DNA of 64,000 bases. Origin: Callaeas wilsoni. Lineage: Eukaryota > Chordata > Aves > Passeriformes > Callaeidae. Below are positions 62,990 to 64,000 of this stretch, piece after piece. The DNA is taken from NCBI GenBank assembly GCA_013398955.1, contig VWPU01003192.1, positions 620,001 to 684,000 of the forward strand. Direction: 5' to 3'. How positions within the stretch are numbered: position 1 is the first letter of the stretch; each line of letters opens with the position of its first letter. Below the pieces are notes generated by a model, which made no database searches, was not told the origin of the DNA, and saw only the letters and a list, made by a program, of their open reading frames with translations. The position numbers and the translations under genes were made by a program.

Positions 62990-63475
62990 CAGAATCATAG
63001 AATCATAAAATGCTTTGGGTTGGAAGGGACCTTAAAAATCATCTAATTCTAGCCCTCCTGCCGTGGGCAGGGTCACCTTCCACGAGACCAGGTTGCTCAG
63101 AGCCCTATTCAGCCTGACCTTGAACACTGCCAGGGATGGGGTATCCACAGCTTCTCCAGGCAACATATTTCAGAGATTCACCACCCTTAGGTGACAAATT
63201 TCTTCCTAACATCTAATCTATACCTATCTTCTTCCATTTTGAAGCCATTACCCCTTTTCCTATCAGTACATGCCCCAGCTCTCTGTACCCTCCCTAGGTA
63301 CTGGAAGGCTGCAGTGAGGTCTCCCTGGAGCCTTCTCTTCTCCAGGCTGAACAATCCCACCTCTCTCATAGAACAGATGCTCCAGCCCTGTCATCATCTT
63401 TGTAGCCCTCCTCTGGATTCACATTACAGGTCCTTCTTATGCTGGGGACCCCAGAGCCGGGGACTCCAGAATGGT
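62990..63475 (-). mobile_element. CR1 LINE 3' fragment, about 490 bp
   Basis: Plus-strand order: AGAATCATAGAATCATAAAA, TTGGGTTGGAAGGGACCTTA, AGACCAGGTTGCTCAGAGCC, CAGGGATGGGG, GAAGCCATTACCCCTTTTCC, GGTACTGGAAGGCTGCAGTG, TGTAGCCCTCCTCTGGA and GCTGGGGACCCCAGAG. This is a clean reverse-complement CR1 3' UTR and ORF2 end. It is the best-preserved CR1 here, so probably the youngest. Confidence 0.93.
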
Positions 63476-64000
63476 GCTCTGTTGTTGGGTTATGGGACTT
63501 CAAGTCTCATGACTTGCCCAGTGGAATGTAGTGATTATTCTCAAATGCTGGGTGTTGCTGCATTCACAGAACTGAGATACAGCACCCATTGAAGACTGAA
63601 ATCTGGCAGGAGCCTTGTATACCAAACCATCACAGTTGTACTCGTTTGCCAAGGAAATACATTTTGGTGCTCTCTGAAACAAGCAAAATTAATTTTTTCA
63701 GCACGACAGTTCTATACTGTTCAATTAGCTTTATCTACCTAATGATTCATCCATCACAGACAGGCAAACATTCCCACAGTGTATGCACAGCCTAAACACC
63801 GCATGCATGAGTAGGACTTTACTGGCAAGAGCATTTTGCAAATTTTCCAGCTTTCAACTAGCTGCCAAGCATCTTAGAAAACTGCAGAATCCCAGGAACT
63901 TTAGAAACACCTAGAGATAAAAGAGAAATGTGTTTACACTAGAAGAGGCCTCTGATGAGAAGCTTTATCTGTGTCACTCTCTACCGTAAATCTGTGGCCA
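63476..64000 (+). other. PTPRM: PTPRM intron, window end
   Basis: About 520 bp of intron after the CR1. Nothing recognisable; the next PTPRM exon is beyond the window. Confidence 0.7.

Noticed and set aside
63191..63592. 133-codon open frame on the plus strand
   Set aside because: Mostly the complement of the CR1 fragment at 62990-63475.

Overview
This window is non-coding-rich vertebrate nuclear DNA, almost certainly from a bird and probably a passerine. It carries CR1 LINE fragments on both strands, avian-type solo LTRs, and a short retroposon with a tRNA-Ile-like head and a CR1-like tail. SINEs of that architecture are known from passerines. No bacterial, plasmid or CRISPR-like organisation is present. 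The many small ORFs (60-150 codons) are chance frames in introns and repeats.

The only protein-coding gene I can support is PTPRM (receptor-type tyrosine phosphatase mu, R2B family), on the + strand. Three constitutive exons are visible: 2842-3115 (fourth fibronectin-III region), 4241-4277 (37 nt, membrane-proximal stalk) and 27605-27737 (stalk, transmembrane helix, stop-transfer). Their splice phases chain correctly (2 into the first, then 0, then 1, leaving in 2). The ligand-binding ectodomain start lies left of the window and the phosphatase domains lie right of it. Intron sequence fills 1-2841, 3116-4240, 4278-27604 and 27738-64000; the last is more than 36 kb with no further exon recognised.

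The most interesting object is a candidate 75-nt cassette exon at 10023-10097 in the 23-kb intron just before the transmembrane exon. It has a branch-point-like motif, a pyrimidine tract, AG/GT borders, a length divisible by three, the exact phase-1/phase-1 fit, an open frame and six CpGs in a CpG-poor intron. TGCATG (RBFOX-type) motifs flank it. If used, it inserts 25 residues into the extracellular stalk where type R2B phosphatases are shed. About 145 nt downstream a second CpG-rich open stretch (10242-10333) begins at a strong acceptor, in the same phase, and ends in a stop followed by ATTAAA. It could be an alternative last exon for a secreted ectodomain.

Repeat layout: CR1 at 1401-1530 (-), 44574-45185 (-), 49633-49694 (+), 54770-54812 (-), 60330-61160 (+, old, reverse-transcriptase region) and 62990-63475 (-). 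The tRNA/CR1 SINE is at 6734-6866 (-). One LTR family occurs twice in opposite orientation, at 9074-9519 (-) and 40301-40745 (+). The second copy is nested inside a different LTR spanning 39943-40823. Several perfect inverted repeats occur, the best a 17-bp-arm TG/CA hairpin at 4563-4604. All identifications are by eye and from memory of the families; no alignment was run.
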